Part shown: piece after piece, positions 1 through 8,629 of the stretch
Layout: each line of letters opens with the position of its first letter
How positions within the stretch are numbered: the stretch's first letter is position 1
DNA from: Bacteroidota bacterium
GTDB lineage: Bacteria; Bacteroidota; Bacteroidia; Chitinophagales; Chitinophagaceae
NCBI GenBank assembly: GCA_005800655.1
Contig: SYEV01000091.1
Span: forward strand, 1-36,924
Direction of reading: 5' to 3'
Length of the DNA: 36,924 nucleotides
Notes under the pieces: model-generated
What the model was told of the DNA's origin: nothing
Databases searched by the model: none
The model's input: only the letters and a program-made list of their open reading frames with translations
Program-made: the position numbers and the translations under genes

Positions 1-951
1 ATTGACATTTTATTTTGTGGCGTTTGTCATAGTGATTTACATCAAGTAAAAAATGAATGGGGTGGATCACAATACCCAATGGTACCCGGGCATGAAATTG
101 TGGGTACCGTTTTACCCGTAGGAACTAATGTGACTAAGTTCAAAGTGGGCGATCTTGCTGGTGTAGGCGTGATGGTAGATAGTTGCAAAACCTGTAAAAC
201 ATGCGCGCAAGATTTAGAACAATATTGCGAAGAAGGTTTTGTTGGCACTTACAATAACAAAGAAAGAAACAGTGACCATATTACCATGGGTGGCTATTCC
301 ACTAAAATTGTTGTAGACGAATACTATACTTTTAAGATATCTCCAAAATTGCCATTAGCAGCAGTTGCCCCCTTATTATGTGCAGGAATCACCACCTATT
401 CCCCCTTGGTTTATGCAGGTGTAAAAAAAGGAATGAAGGTGGCTGTGGTAGGTTTAGGTGGCCTTGGTCATATGGGTGTGAAATTTGCAGTTTCATTTGG
501 CGCCGAGGTAACAGTAATAAGTACATCACCATCAAAAGAAGCAGATGCAAAAAAACTAGGTGCTACCCATTTTTTAGTGAGCACTGATAAAGAAGCAATG
601 CTTAAGTATAGCAGTTATTTTGATGTTATACTTGATGCCATTTCTGCAAATCACGACTATACTAGCTATTTAAATTTATTAGGCATCGATGGAAAATTAA
701 TGGTAGTAGGATTGCCCATTGAGTCACCTAAAGTGCAGCCTTTTTCATTGGTTACGAATAGACGCAGCGTGATTGGTTCATGTATTGGTGGCATGAAAGA
801 AACACAGGAGATGTTGGATTATTGTGCGGAACATCATATCGTTTCTGAGATAGAAGTAATTCCTATGCAAAAATTTAATGAGGCATACGACCGAATGCTT
901 AAAGGAGATGTCAAATATCGCTTTGTCATTGACCTCGCTTCTTTGAAATAA
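1..951 (+). CDS. Zinc-dependent alcohol dehydrogenase (cinnamyl-alcohol-dehydrogenase-like), 5' truncated
   Basis: This is a medium-chain NAD(P)-dependent alcohol dehydrogenase. The reading frame is open from base 1, so the N-terminus lies outside the window and 316 codons remain. The first residues hold the catalytic zinc motif CGVCHSDLH, followed by the PGHE motif. A structural zinc cluster follows with spacing Cys-x2-Cys-x2-Cys-x7-Cys (DSCKTCKTCAQDLEQYC). A Rossmann nucleotide-binding motif VVGLGGLGHMGVKFA lies in the second half. The overall pattern fits the YahK/CAD-like group, which reduces aldehydes to alcohols in the cytoplasm. The true substrate cannot be read from sequence. A strong hairpin terminator follows the stop codon. 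Confidence 0.9.
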   Translation: MDILFCGVCHSDLHQVKNEWGGSQYPMVPGHEIVGTVLPVGTNVTKFKVGDLAGVGVMVDSCKTCKTCAQDLEQYCEEGFVGTYNNKERNSDHITMGGYSTKIVVDEYYTFKISPKLPLAAVAPLLCAGITTYSPLVYAGVKKGMKVAVVGLGGLGHMGVKFAVSFGAEVTVISTSPSKEADAKKLGATHFLVSTDKEAMLKYSSYFDVILDAISANHDYTSYLNLLGIDGKLMVVGLPIESPKVQPFSLVTNRRSVIGSCIGGMKETQEMLDYCAEHHIVSEIEVIPMQKFNEAYDRMLKGDVKYRFVIDLASLK

Positions 952-972
952 GGTACCACTTATAAAATATCT

Positions 973-1003
973 AAAGGCTTCATCAAAATGAAGCCTTTTT
1001 TTT
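973..1003 (+). terminator. Rho-independent terminator after the alcohol dehydrogenase
   Basis: An 11-bp perfect inverted repeat (AAAGGCTTCAT, loop CAAA, ATGAAGCCTTT) is followed directly by a run of T. It ends transcription of the alcohol dehydrogenase. An in-frame ATG inside the right arm (988) is not the start of the next gene. Confidence 0.9.
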
Positions 1004-1015
1004 ATCATAATTGTT

Positions 1016-1023
1016 TAGTTTTG
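1016..1023 (+). promoter_or_regulatory. Candidate Bacteroidota -7 box of the outer-membrane receptor gene
   Basis: The sequence TAGTTTTG matches the TAnnTTTG -7 consensus of Bacteroidota and lies 9 bp before the ATG at 1033. This implies a very short leader. No clear TTTG -33 element is visible; the matching position is a T tract of the preceding terminator. Confidence 0.45.
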
Positions 1024-1032
1024 GCAGGCTAC

Positions 1033-3453
1033 ATGAAATATCAATTTATCATCATATTTTCTTTGCTTTGGACGATCCATGGCATCGGCCAAACTACATT
1101 GAAACCGAAATTTGTAGGGAACCTTTCTGGGACCATTCAAGATGCAAAAAACGGAAAGCCTGTTCCTGGATCAACAGTTATGTTGTATTCTAAGTCTGAT
1201 GCAAAAAATAATAAAATAGTTACCTCCGATAAAAACGGAGAATTTTTGTTTGAAAAAATTCCATTTGATTACTATAAAATAAATATACACGCACTTGGGT
1301 TTTCTTTATTTACCATTGACAGTATATTGTTGAGAGCAGAAAAAGATGAAATCTATTTTAGTGAAATTCAATTGAAGGATTCTTCGAGCATGTTACAAGA
1401 AGTGGTGGTGTATTCGGAAAAAAAGTTAATTGAAGAAAAAGATGGTATCCTAACTTATAATGTTGGCGAAAGCCCATTAAGCAATGGCGCGAGCACCGCT
1501 GAAATGTTAAAAAATATGCCGATGGTCAACGCCAATCCAGATGGCAGTATTACTGTAAAAGGAAAAGCACCGCTTATTTTAATAGATGAAAAACCTTCCA
1601 ACTTGAATGCGCAACAGCTGTCTGAATTACTCGAAAGCTTACCCGCTAATATGGTAGAGAAAGTAGAGTTAATGCAAACGCCCCCACCCGAATATGCAAC
1701 TTACGATGGAAGTGTCATTAATATTGTTACTAAAAAAGGGCGCGTAGGCTATTACCAAAAGCTTTGGTTAAGTGCGGGCACCAATGGACAAAGAACAGGA
1801 GGGACTTATCTAAGTTATAAATCAAAAAAAATAACGTTCAACGGACATTTCAATATTGCTAAATATAATGTAATTGGCAATTCCAGATCCACAAGACAAA
1901 ACATTTATACAGATTCAACCAATTTCTTCTATACCAAGAGTAACTACGTCAATAAAACTACCAGTCCAACTGTACGACTGGAATCCAATATTGATATTAA
2001 TAAACGAAAAAACATAGAGCTGGTATACCAGGGCATCATAAGTAATATTGACAATGTGACCAATGCGGACTACACCAATGTAAATAATAAAGCACAAATA
2101 TGGAGAGCAAGTAAAAGAACCGTCGATTATGATGGCAATACTTATAATCATGGGTTTTCTGGCACCTATAACTGGAAAGGAGCAAAACAAAAGAGTGAAA
2201 AATTAAATATTCATACTGGACTGAATTTTGGAAAAGGGGTGAATGATAAAAGCTTTTATCAGCAATATCTTTTAAATGATTTAACACCGAGTGGTCAGGA
2301 TTCCACCCAAAACCAATTTATTGATACTTATACTACTTCCTTTTATATAATAACAAATTATTTTAAACCTTGGTTTAAAAATGAGAAATTTCTCCTTATT
2401 ACGGGAGTTAACTTTACCAATAACGACGATCATACTATATTAAATGCATCCTATTTAAATAAAGCAACCAATACAATTACTGATAATGAATTATTGAGTA
2501 GTAATTTTATTTTTAATCAAGGTATAACGACAAGTCGAATTGGTATTACTTTTCTTTTAAATAAAGGTTGGCGTATATCAATCGGAGAACAAGCAGAGTA
2601 TACCTTAACCAGCTTTCATTTTCTTAAAGGCGTTACTCCAAATACAAGGAATGACTATTGGCGTTTTTTACCCAATATTTCTTTCAGGAAAGAATTTAGC
2701 AGTAAATTAAATAGCACGATTACCATTAGAGAAACAATTAGAAGGCCTAGCATTATGGAGCTTAATCCAAATATTGATTACACCGACCCCTATAATATAC
2801 GTTTTGGAAATCCATTAATCAATCCTACATTAACGCAAAATATCGAATATAATTTAGGTTACAACTCCAATAAATTAAATATCAATAGCAGTTTTGGATA
2901 CAATAAAGTAAAAGATGTATTTACTACAATTCGAACGCTAGTGGCTACAGGTAGAACTCAAACCACCTACCAAAATATTTCTGACCAAGAGGAATATCAT
3001 TTTAATTTTTGGTCAGGCATTACCATCACTAGAAAGTTTAAAGTTAATTTGAGCTCAGGTATGCATTATAACAAATATAGTCCAATTGATAAAATCATGT
3101 ACAAATACATGGATGGCGGCTCCTACTATACTGGTCTCAACTATAGCTTTATGCCCAATAGCCTTACCACCATTGAAGCAAACAATAAATACAACAGCTT
3201 TGCAACGCCACAGGGAATATCAAGAAGTAATATAAGTATGCAAATTAGTTTGCAACGAAAATTAATGAACAAAAAGGTGAATATAAATGTTTCAGCAACC
3301 GATCCTTTTGGTTTAACTAAATATAAAGGTCATACAGAAGGCCCCAATTTTATCATTGATAGCTATAGTATAACTAACGTCAGAAATTTTAAATTGACCA
3401 TTAGTTACCAATTCAATAAAACTTACACGCAAAAATTAGCGCCTGAAAAATAG
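1033..3453 (+). CDS. Outer-membrane beta-barrel receptor with CarboxypepD_reg-like N-terminus
   Basis: This is an 806-residue outer-membrane protein of the TonB-receptor-like beta-barrel type (resembling OMP_b-brl_3). A signal peptide (MKYQFIIIFSLLWTIHGIGQ) opens it. A carboxypeptidase-regulatory-like beta sandwich follows (about 30-105, with GNLSGTIQDAKNGKPVPGSTV), then a plug-like region (about 115-235, with LILIDEKPSNLNAQQLSELL and SVINIVTKKG) and a long barrel of alternating aromatic strands. The start at 1033 is chosen because it begins a proper signal peptide; the ATG at 988 lies inside the previous terminator. There is no SusD partner nearby and the substrate is unknown. Its stop is only 5 bp from that of the convergent FAD oxidoreductase. 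Confidence 0.85.
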   Translation: MKYQFIIIFSLLWTIHGIGQTTLKPKFVGNLSGTIQDAKNGKPVPGSTVMLYSKSDAKNNKIVTSDKNGEFLFEKIPFDYYKINIHALGFSLFTIDSILLRAEKDEIYFSEIQLKDSSSMLQEVVVYSEKKLIEEKDGILTYNVGESPLSNGASTAEMLKNMPMVNANPDGSITVKGKAPLILIDEKPSNLNAQQLSELLESLPANMVEKVELMQTPPPEYATYDGSVINIVTKKGRVGYYQKLWLSAGTNGQRTGGTYLSYKSKKITFNGHFNIAKYNVIGNSRSTRQNIYTDSTNFFYTKSNYVNKTTSPTVRLESNIDINKRKNIELVYQGIISNIDNVTNADYTNVNNKAQIWRASKRTVDYDGNTYNHGFSGTYNWKGAKQKSEKLNIHTGLNFGKGVNDKSFYQQYLLNDLTPSGQDSTQNQFIDTYTTSFYIITNYFKPWFKNEKFLLITGVNFTNNDDHTILNASYLNKATNTITDNELLSSNFIFNQGITTSRIGITFLLNKGWRISIGEQAEYTLTSFHFLKGVTPNTRNDYWRFLPNISFRKEFSSKLNSTITIRETIRRPSIMELNPNIDYTDPYNIRFGNPLINPTLTQNIEYNLGYNSNKLNINSSFGYNKVKDVFTTIRTLVATGRTQTTYQNISDQEEYHFNFWSGITITRKFKVNLSSGMHYNKYSPIDKIMYKYMDGGSYYTGLNYSFMPNSLTTIEANNKYNSFATPQGISRSNISMQISLQRKLMNKKVNINVSATDPFGLTKYKGHTEGPNFIIDSYSITNVRNFKLTISYQFNKTYTQKLAPEK

Positions 3454-3458
3454 TAGAA

Positions 3459-5330
3459 TTACCACTTGGTAAAATTTCCATAAATATCAACATCAAAAAT
3501 ATTAAAAACATTGTATTGATCTAAGATGGCCGCTAATTCATAGCGTAAAATGGGTCTTTGCAAATCATAATTTTCTAGCCCGATTGATTTCCATTTTTGC
3601 TCAAATTCATTATTTATTATTTTGATGGGCCTTTTTGATAAATGAGAAGCAATAAAAATCGCATCTAATATGGAAAGCTCATTTGTTTGGGATAATTTTA
3701 AATCAGGAAATTTTTTTGTCCAGGATGTATTAAATTCATCAGATTTTACCCTTTCATTGGGATTAAAATAAGTTGCATTTGCCCATCCAGTTGGCACACC
3801 CACTCCACGTAATAAGCCGGTAGCCCCTATTTTCTGGATTGCTTTAAAATAGCGATCCTTTTGTGTCACATCCTTATAGGGCATGATATATCCATTCGCA
3901 TCCAATAAGGCATGTTGCACTTGACGTACGGAAATATTTTTAGGATCTACCTTGTTTTTAATACTTAATACAGCCAATAAACCTGACGCTTGCCCAATTT
4001 GCATCACACAGGGCTGAAGCCTTGTAGTACCATTGACAATATTTGAAACACTTATTGACTTTTCAGCAACAATAAAATTTCTTACGTCTTTTGGAATTAA
4101 AGCCCCCAATGGGATATTAAAAGATGGTACTGGGAAAAATTCTAAATGTTGTGGTGCAACACTATTTTTTTTATGGTGATGGTCAACTGGATAATCCCCC
4201 ACTGCAATACCAGTTGTATACAAAGGCTGTGGTGTGTCAAATGGTTTAGATATATGTTGCACCAGCATGCGTACCATCCCATGCATTCTTCGAGATTCTC
4301 GATGATAAGGATATAACGCTAATTTATCCTTGGTCGGAAATTCATCATCCGCAAGTGACAAATTTTTAAAACCTAAATCCTTTTGAATAAAATAAACAAA
4401 TCTTAGTGTTTGTTGCTTTGCCTGTTCAAGTAATTCCTCCCTTTGCTTTGGTGTTTTCTCCACCACATTTAAATAAATATCGTTGCCGTAAATGGGCCAA
4501 TTTAACATGTATTTATTATTGGGTAGCTTGCCGTATTCTAACATTTTTTTTGCATCCACCGAAGGGCGTTTCCGGTTGGTATCTTTATAAAAAGACGTAT
4601 TACTCCCATCAAATTCGGTGGAATCGTAATTTGTCGGCCTGGCAATCAATGGTTGTGGAGAACCGTAATCTTTTAAAATACCTACATAGGTGATATCCTG
4701 TATGATGTCATTGGCACCCGCCAAATTTACTTGTTCACCGGTAATATCATTGGATTCCATACCAAGATCATAAGGAACTTTGGCGGAAGCCAAGGCATCT
4801 CCTAACTCAGTGGCATCAATGACCATTTTTGCTTTTACGACTAATGGAGTGCCTGTATTTATATCATAGAATTCTGCACCAATGATTGAATTACCATTTT
4901 TAATTATATTTTTAAATTGGTAATGATATTTTACTGTTAAATACTTTTCATTCCGCGCCATTGATTTAAAAATACTATCTCCAATATGTGGTTCAAATAA
5001 TGTATTACTTACCCAACCCGTTGAAACTGCATTCGCACCACCATAATAATCATATAAATGTTGGCGAAATTCACCAAATAATCCAGCAGGCATGGCATTA
5101 TTTCCATCAAATGCCGGCACCCCTGCCGACGTTAACATACCCCCCAGCCAAGGCGTTTCTTCTACCACTAAAGTATTTACGCCTAACCTTGCGGATTGAA
5201 TTCCAGCGCTTATACCACTCGCCGTACCGCCAATGACTAATACTTCCGTTTGCAGATGTACAACTGGAGTTTGACTTTGTGTCAACTGGAATGACAAAAG
5301 GTAAGTAAATAACAGCAGGTGCTTTTTCAT
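3459..5330 (-). CDS. Secreted FAD-dependent oxidoreductase with SLH-like C-terminal region
   Basis: This 623-residue protein has an N-terminal signal peptide (about 1-20, ending LTQSQ). A dinucleotide-binding motif VLVIGGTASGISAGIQSARLG follows, then an acidic strand end (LVVEETPWLGG). This is the FAD_oxidored family, often labelled FAD-dependent oxidoreductase or xanthan-lyase-like in Bacteroidota. A second FAD contact motif (MVIDATELGDALA) is present near residue 170. The last 130 residues contain two stretches that resemble S-layer-homology motifs (GATGLLRG...YFNPNERVKSDEF and PILRYELAAILDQYN). It is probably periplasmic or surface-attached and acts on a sugar or related alcohol; the substrate is unknown. 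Confidence 0.8.
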   Translation of the reverse strand: MKKHLLLFTYLLSFQLTQSQTPVVHLQTEVLVIGGTASGISAGIQSARLGVNTLVVEETPWLGGMLTSAGVPAFDGNNAMPAGLFGEFRQHLYDYYGGANAVSTGWVSNTLFEPHIGDSIFKSMARNEKYLTVKYHYQFKNIIKNGNSIIGAEFYDINTGTPLVVKAKMVIDATELGDALASAKVPYDLGMESNDITGEQVNLAGANDIIQDITYVGILKDYGSPQPLIARPTNYDSTEFDGSNTSFYKDTNRKRPSVDAKKMLEYGKLPNNKYMLNWPIYGNDIYLNVVEKTPKQREELLEQAKQQTLRFVYFIQKDLGFKNLSLADDEFPTKDKLALYPYHRESRRMHGMVRMLVQHISKPFDTPQPLYTTGIAVGDYPVDHHHKKNSVAPQHLEFFPVPSFNIPLGALIPKDVRNFIVAEKSISVSNIVNGTTRLQPCVMQIGQASGLLAVLSIKNKVDPKNISVRQVQHALLDANGYIMPYKDVTQKDRYFKAIQKIGATGLLRGVGVPTGWANATYFNPNERVKSDEFNTSWTKKFPDLKLSQTNELSILDAIFIASHLSKRPIKIINNEFEQKWKSIGLENYDLQRPILRYELAAILDQYNVFNIFDVDIYGNFTKW

Positions 5331-5374
5331 TACTACTAATTTAAAACAAAAAAATTAAATATCATATATCCGCT

Positions 5375-5410
5375 TTAATAAAAAATCCTTTCAACTTCGT
5401 TGAAAGGATT
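5375..5410 (-). terminator. Terminator downstream of tRNA-Arg
   Basis: Read on the minus strand, a 12-bp perfect stem (AATCCTTTCAAC, loop GAA, GTTGAAAGGATT) is followed by T residues (AAAAA on the plus strand at 5381-5385). It starts 2 bases after the tRNA 3' end. It would end the tRNA transcript and any read-through from the carotenoid operon. Confidence 0.9.
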
Positions 5411-5412
5411 AG

Positions 5413-5484
5413 TGGCCTCGCCAAGGATCGAACTTGGATTTGGAGTTTCGGAAACTCATGTACTATCCGTTATACTACAAGGCC
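5413..5484 (-). tRNA. tRNA-Arg (anticodon CCG)
   Basis: The minus strand folds into a cloverleaf of 72 nt without encoded CCA. The acceptor stem pairs GGCCTTG with CGAGGCC (one G-U), with discriminator A. The D stem pairs GTAT with GTAC. The anticodon stem TGAGT/ACTCC has four pairs plus an end mismatch, with loop TTCCGAA and anticodon CCG. The T arm is CCAAG-TTCGATC-CTTGG. The tRNA reads CGG arginine codons. It lies 41 bp behind crtY on the same strand with no terminator between them. A candidate -7-like box (TAATTTTA) lies in that gap. Confidence 0.95.
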
Positions 5485-5525
5485 ATAGTGTAAAATTAGT
5501 AAAATAAAAATGAAAAAGCAGTAAC

Positions 5526-6755
5526 CTATCCCCGCCGACACAAAACAGTAATCGCTGCAGGTAAAAAGATACGCGTGGGTAGGGAGCGCATTATTTGAAT
5601 ATCTTCCCATAAGGTAGACGTATTGGAAAGGAACTTAAAAACAGTAGCCGCTTTATTTTTGGCAAATATTCTTTTAAATATTTCAGCACCTTCCATTTTG
5701 TGGTAATATAAAATATGCAATAAAACAGCATCATAAAAACGATGCCTGGTATTATGAACATTCGTATTTATTGCAGACCCTTGTTCTAATTGTCTAACAA
5801 TACTTTTACATTGTTGCTGAATAAACTGAAATGCATATCCTGTACTTGCTTTAATGGCTAAGCCTAATGCCCCAATAGGGTATATAGGTGCTTTATAATT
5901 TGAAAAAACTTGTTGGGTCATCGGGATTGCACCTATCTCCTCATGTTGAATAGTGTAATTACAATCAGGATAATGCTTCGCTAAATATTCATTTAACACT
6001 TTATCATAATCAGAGATTTGTAAAATTTGATCAGAGAACAAGGTATATTCTACCAATGCCTGCATCTCGTTGATTGGCAATAAATACATAAATGCAGTGG
6101 CCCCATGTTGTGGCACATTAAAATCCATTAATCTTGCTATTTTTGGATCAAATACCTGTTGATTAAAAGTAACAGTTCTTCCTTTGAAGTGTTGCCATAA
6201 AAAAGGCAAATGAGTAGCCGACTTTTTAACTGAATCGTATTTTGTTGCACTTAGTAGATTATTCATTTGAAAAGGAAGGATGCTTGTAAATACCATCTTC
6301 CCTTTGGCAAATCCACCCTCCCACTCGAGTAACACTTCCTTATGTGTATGGTCAACATTAGTTTCTGTAATGTTTGAAATTACTGCTTCCACCCAATGAA
6401 CGTTTGGCTTTAATTTAGCAGCAGTCATTACATAATTATAAAAATCAATCCCTTGTATCATTTTATATAAAAAGGGGGATGTGGGAAATGCTTTTGAAAA
6501 GGATTCCGCATGGATCGAAATGGCATCCCAACGATGATGCACCAATGATTCAAACTCATGAGCACTGATCTCCCAAAAACACCAGGTTCGATCATTGGTT
6601 TTATTCAATGATTGATCAATTACTAAAATTTGCTTATTTGACAGAATAGGAGAAGCTAGTAGGTAATGCAATAAGGATAATCCAGCACCTCCGGCACCTG
6701 CGATTATATAATCATAGGTTAATCCAGTTGGGCTTGGCGAATTTGCATGACTCAT
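5526..6755 (-). CDS. crtY: Lycopene beta-cyclase
   Basis: This 409-residue flavoprotein converts lycopene to beta-carotene. The N-terminus carries the FAD-binding motif DYIIAGAGGAGLSLLHYLL. The CrtY-type motif NDRTWCFWE follows near residue 55, and further typical blocks include FMYLLP and GAIPM. The length fits bacterial CrtY. It is the last gene of a tight operon, 6 bp after crtZ, and is followed by tRNA-Arg. Confidence 0.92.
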   Translation of the reverse strand: MSHANSPSPTGLTYDYIIAGAGGAGLSLLHYLLASPILSNKQILVIDQSLNKTNDRTWCFWEISAHEFESLVHHRWDAISIHAESFSKAFPTSPFLYKMIQGIDFYNYVMTAAKLKPNVHWVEAVISNITETNVDHTHKEVLLEWEGGFAKGKMVFTSILPFQMNNLLSATKYDSVKKSATHLPFLWQHFKGRTVTFNQQVFDPKIARLMDFNVPQHGATAFMYLLPINEMQALVEYTLFSDQILQISDYDKVLNEYLAKHYPDCNYTIQHEEIGAIPMTQQVFSNYKAPIYPIGALGLAIKASTGYAFQFIQQQCKSIVRQLEQGSAINTNVHNTRHRFYDAVLLHILYYHKMEGAEIFKRIFAKNKAATVFKFLSNTSTLWEDIQIMRSLPTRIFLPAAITVLCRRG

Positions 6756-6761
6756 AAATAT

Positions 6762-7232
6762 TTACCCATTATTTTGTATTGCTTCGTCGCGCTTTACTTT
6801 ATCCCAATATTTTTTTGATACATATAACATGCCAAAGCTTTCCCCTTCATGCTTGTCTAAATGCTTGTGATGCATTTTATGTGCCCAGCGCAATACCTTG
6901 ATATAACGAATATTGGAACGTGTAAACCATTTGATACGTTGGTGAATGATCACTTCATGAACTACAAAATAAGCAAACCCATACATCGCAACCCCAGTTC
7001 CTAAACCAGCTAACCATGGCATATTTTTAAATGTCCCAAAAAATATACATAGCATGCTTGGAATAGCAAATATTAAAAAAAATGCGTCATTCTTTTCAAA
7101 GATATGTCCGGTAGGTTGGTGATGATCCTCATGTAAAACCCATAAAAATCCATGCATGACATACTTATGCGTTAACCAAGTAATTCCTTCCATAACTAAA
7201 AATGTCAATAACATTACAAATAAAAAACTCAT
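6762..7232 (-). CDS. crtZ: Beta-carotene 3-hydroxylase (fatty-acid-hydroxylase type)
   Basis: This 156-residue membrane di-iron hydroxylase adds 3-hydroxyl groups to the beta rings, giving zeaxanthin by way of beta-cryptoxanthin. Histidine clusters of the family are visible: HKYVMHG, HEDHH, HEVIIHQR and HKMHHKH. Several hydrophobic membrane segments lie between them. It is 11 bp after idi and 6 bp before crtY, so it is translated from the same operon mRNA. Confidence 0.93.
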   Translation of the reverse strand: MSFLFVMLLTFLVMEGITWLTHKYVMHGFLWVLHEDHHQPTGHIFEKNDAFFLIFAIPSMLCIFFGTFKNMPWLAGLGTGVAMYGFAYFVVHEVIIHQRIKWFTRSNIRYIKVLRWAHKMHHKHLDKHEGESFGMLYVSKKYWDKVKRDEAIQNNG

Positions 7233-7243
7233 AAAAATATATT

Positions 7244-7771
7244 TTAACTTAATGAAGAATTAGTTTGATACCACTCAACCACTTTTGGAAAAGCAATTTT
7301 AAACCATACCGTGTATTTCTCAGGGTGTGATTGCAAGTTGGCGTCAATCTCTTCAATACTTTGGTATACAAAATTAGCAACTTCTAAATGATTAGGACGC
7401 ACTTCATCATCAAAATTTCCTATAAAAACATGATCGAATTCGTGTTCGTTTAAATGATCAGGCAATTCTGCCTGATATATAAAATCGAATGCCTTAAAAA
7501 CCTTTGCTGTAATACCCATTTCCTCCGTCAACCTTCTTATAACCGCATTTTCCAGTGTCTCCCCTGGCCGTGGATGGCTGCAGCAAGTATTGGTCCATAA
7601 GCCAGCGCTATGGTATTTGGTTAAAGCCCTTTGTTGTAACAACATTTTGCCCTGAGGATTAAATAGAAAAACACTAAACGCTCTATGTAAAACAGCTAGC
7701 TTATGTGCTTCCATTTTTTCCATGACACCAATTTCACAATCGTCCACATCTACTAATATAACTTGCTCCAC
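7244..7771 (-). CDS. idi: Isopentenyl-diphosphate delta-isomerase, type I
   Basis: This 175-residue Nudix-fold enzyme interconverts IPP and DMAPP and feeds the carotenoid pathway. The active-site stretch TNTCCSHPRPGE and the Nudix-like helix LENAVIRRLTEEMGI are clear. The catalytic cysteine lies in TNTCCSHP, and a typical acidic motif (NEHEFDHVF) follows. It lies in the crt operon, 10 bp after crtB. Confidence 0.95.
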   Translation of the reverse strand: MEQVILVDVDDCEIGVMEKMEAHKLAVLHRAFSVFLFNPQGKMLLQQRALTKYHSAGLWTNTCCSHPRPGETLENAVIRRLTEEMGITAKVFKAFDFIYQAELPDHLNEHEFDHVFIGNFDDEVRPNHLEVANFVYQSIEEIDANLQSHPEKYTVWFKIAFPKVVEWYQTNSSLS

Positions 7772-7781
7772 TTATTGAATT

Positions 7782-8624
7782 TTAAAATAAATTTAATTGA
7801 CTTCGAATGCTTGCCTTGGCTAAAATGAAAATTTTCCCATAATCAGGAATCCTAATTCTTGTTTTCAAAATTGAATGTGGATGTACTTTTTTTATTTTTT
7901 TAAATAAAGAATAGTAATATTTAAAAGCGACATATACCCCAAAACGCGCCTTTAATGGCAAGTGTTTAATGCCATCAAGTGCAATAGAAAAATCATTTTG
8001 AATATCCTCCTCAATTTTATCTTTATCTTCTTGTGAAAAATTAGAAAAATCACAATTAGGGAAATACATTCTATCCAAACCTTCAAAATCCGCCTTGATA
8101 TCCCTTAAAAAATTTACTTTTTGAAAAGCTGCGCCCAAACTTTGTGCAGACGGCTTTAATTCTTCAAATTGGGCTTGATTACCCTCGCAAAAAATATACA
8201 AACACATTAAACCAACCACTTCAGCACTACCATAGATATAGGTGTTGTATGTTTGATCATCATACTGCTGTTTAGATAAATCCATTTCCATACTCAATAA
8301 AAACGCATCTAATAAAGCAGGATCAATCTTGTATTTATTAAAAGTTAATTGAAACCTATGTAAAATGGGATTCATGCTGATTCCTTGTGCCAATGCCTGA
8401 TAGGTATCCAATTTAAATTGTTGCAATAACGCTACTTTATCATAATCATGAAAAGTATCTACAATTTCATCTGCAAAACGAACAAAGCCATATATGTCGA
8501 ATATAGGTTGTCTCAAATCCTTATGCAATAACTTTATAGCAGAAGAAAAACTTGAACTATACATTAAGGTTGTATACTTACTACTATAGGCCGTAGCTTG
8601 ATCATACAAGTTTAAGGTTGACAT
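7782..8624 (-). CDS. crtB: Phytoene synthase (squalene/phytoene synthase family)
   Basis: This 280-residue enzyme condenses two GGPP molecules to phytoene. The two aspartate-rich metal-binding motifs are visible: DEIVD in FVRFADEIVDTF and DIKAD in NFLRDIKADFEGLDRMYFP. The length matches bacterial CrtB. It follows crtI by 5 bp. GGPP synthase (CrtE) is not encoded in this window. Confidence 0.95.
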   Translation of the reverse strand: MSTLNLYDQATAYSSKYTTLMYSSSFSSAIKLLHKDLRQPIFDIYGFVRFADEIVDTFHDYDKVALLQQFKLDTYQALAQGISMNPILHRFQLTFNKYKIDPALLDAFLLSMEMDLSKQQYDDQTYNTYIYGSAEVVGLMCLYIFCEGNQAQFEELKPSAQSLGAAFQKVNFLRDIKADFEGLDRMYFPNCDFSNFSQEDKDKIEEDIQNDFSIALDGIKHLPLKARFGVYVAFKYYYSLFKKIKKVHPHSILKTRIRIPDYGKIFILAKASIRSQLNLF

Positions 8625-8629
8625 AATTT

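Noticed and set aside
988-1032. Upstream ATG at 988 as start of the outer-membrane receptor
   Set aside because: It lies in the right arm of the preceding terminator and would put 15 odd residues before a good signal peptide; the promoter box is downstream of it.
4406-4693. Open frames on the plus strand inside the FAD oxidoreductase and many similar antisense frames
   Set aside because: They mirror real genes on the other strand, show no family motifs and have no initiation signals.
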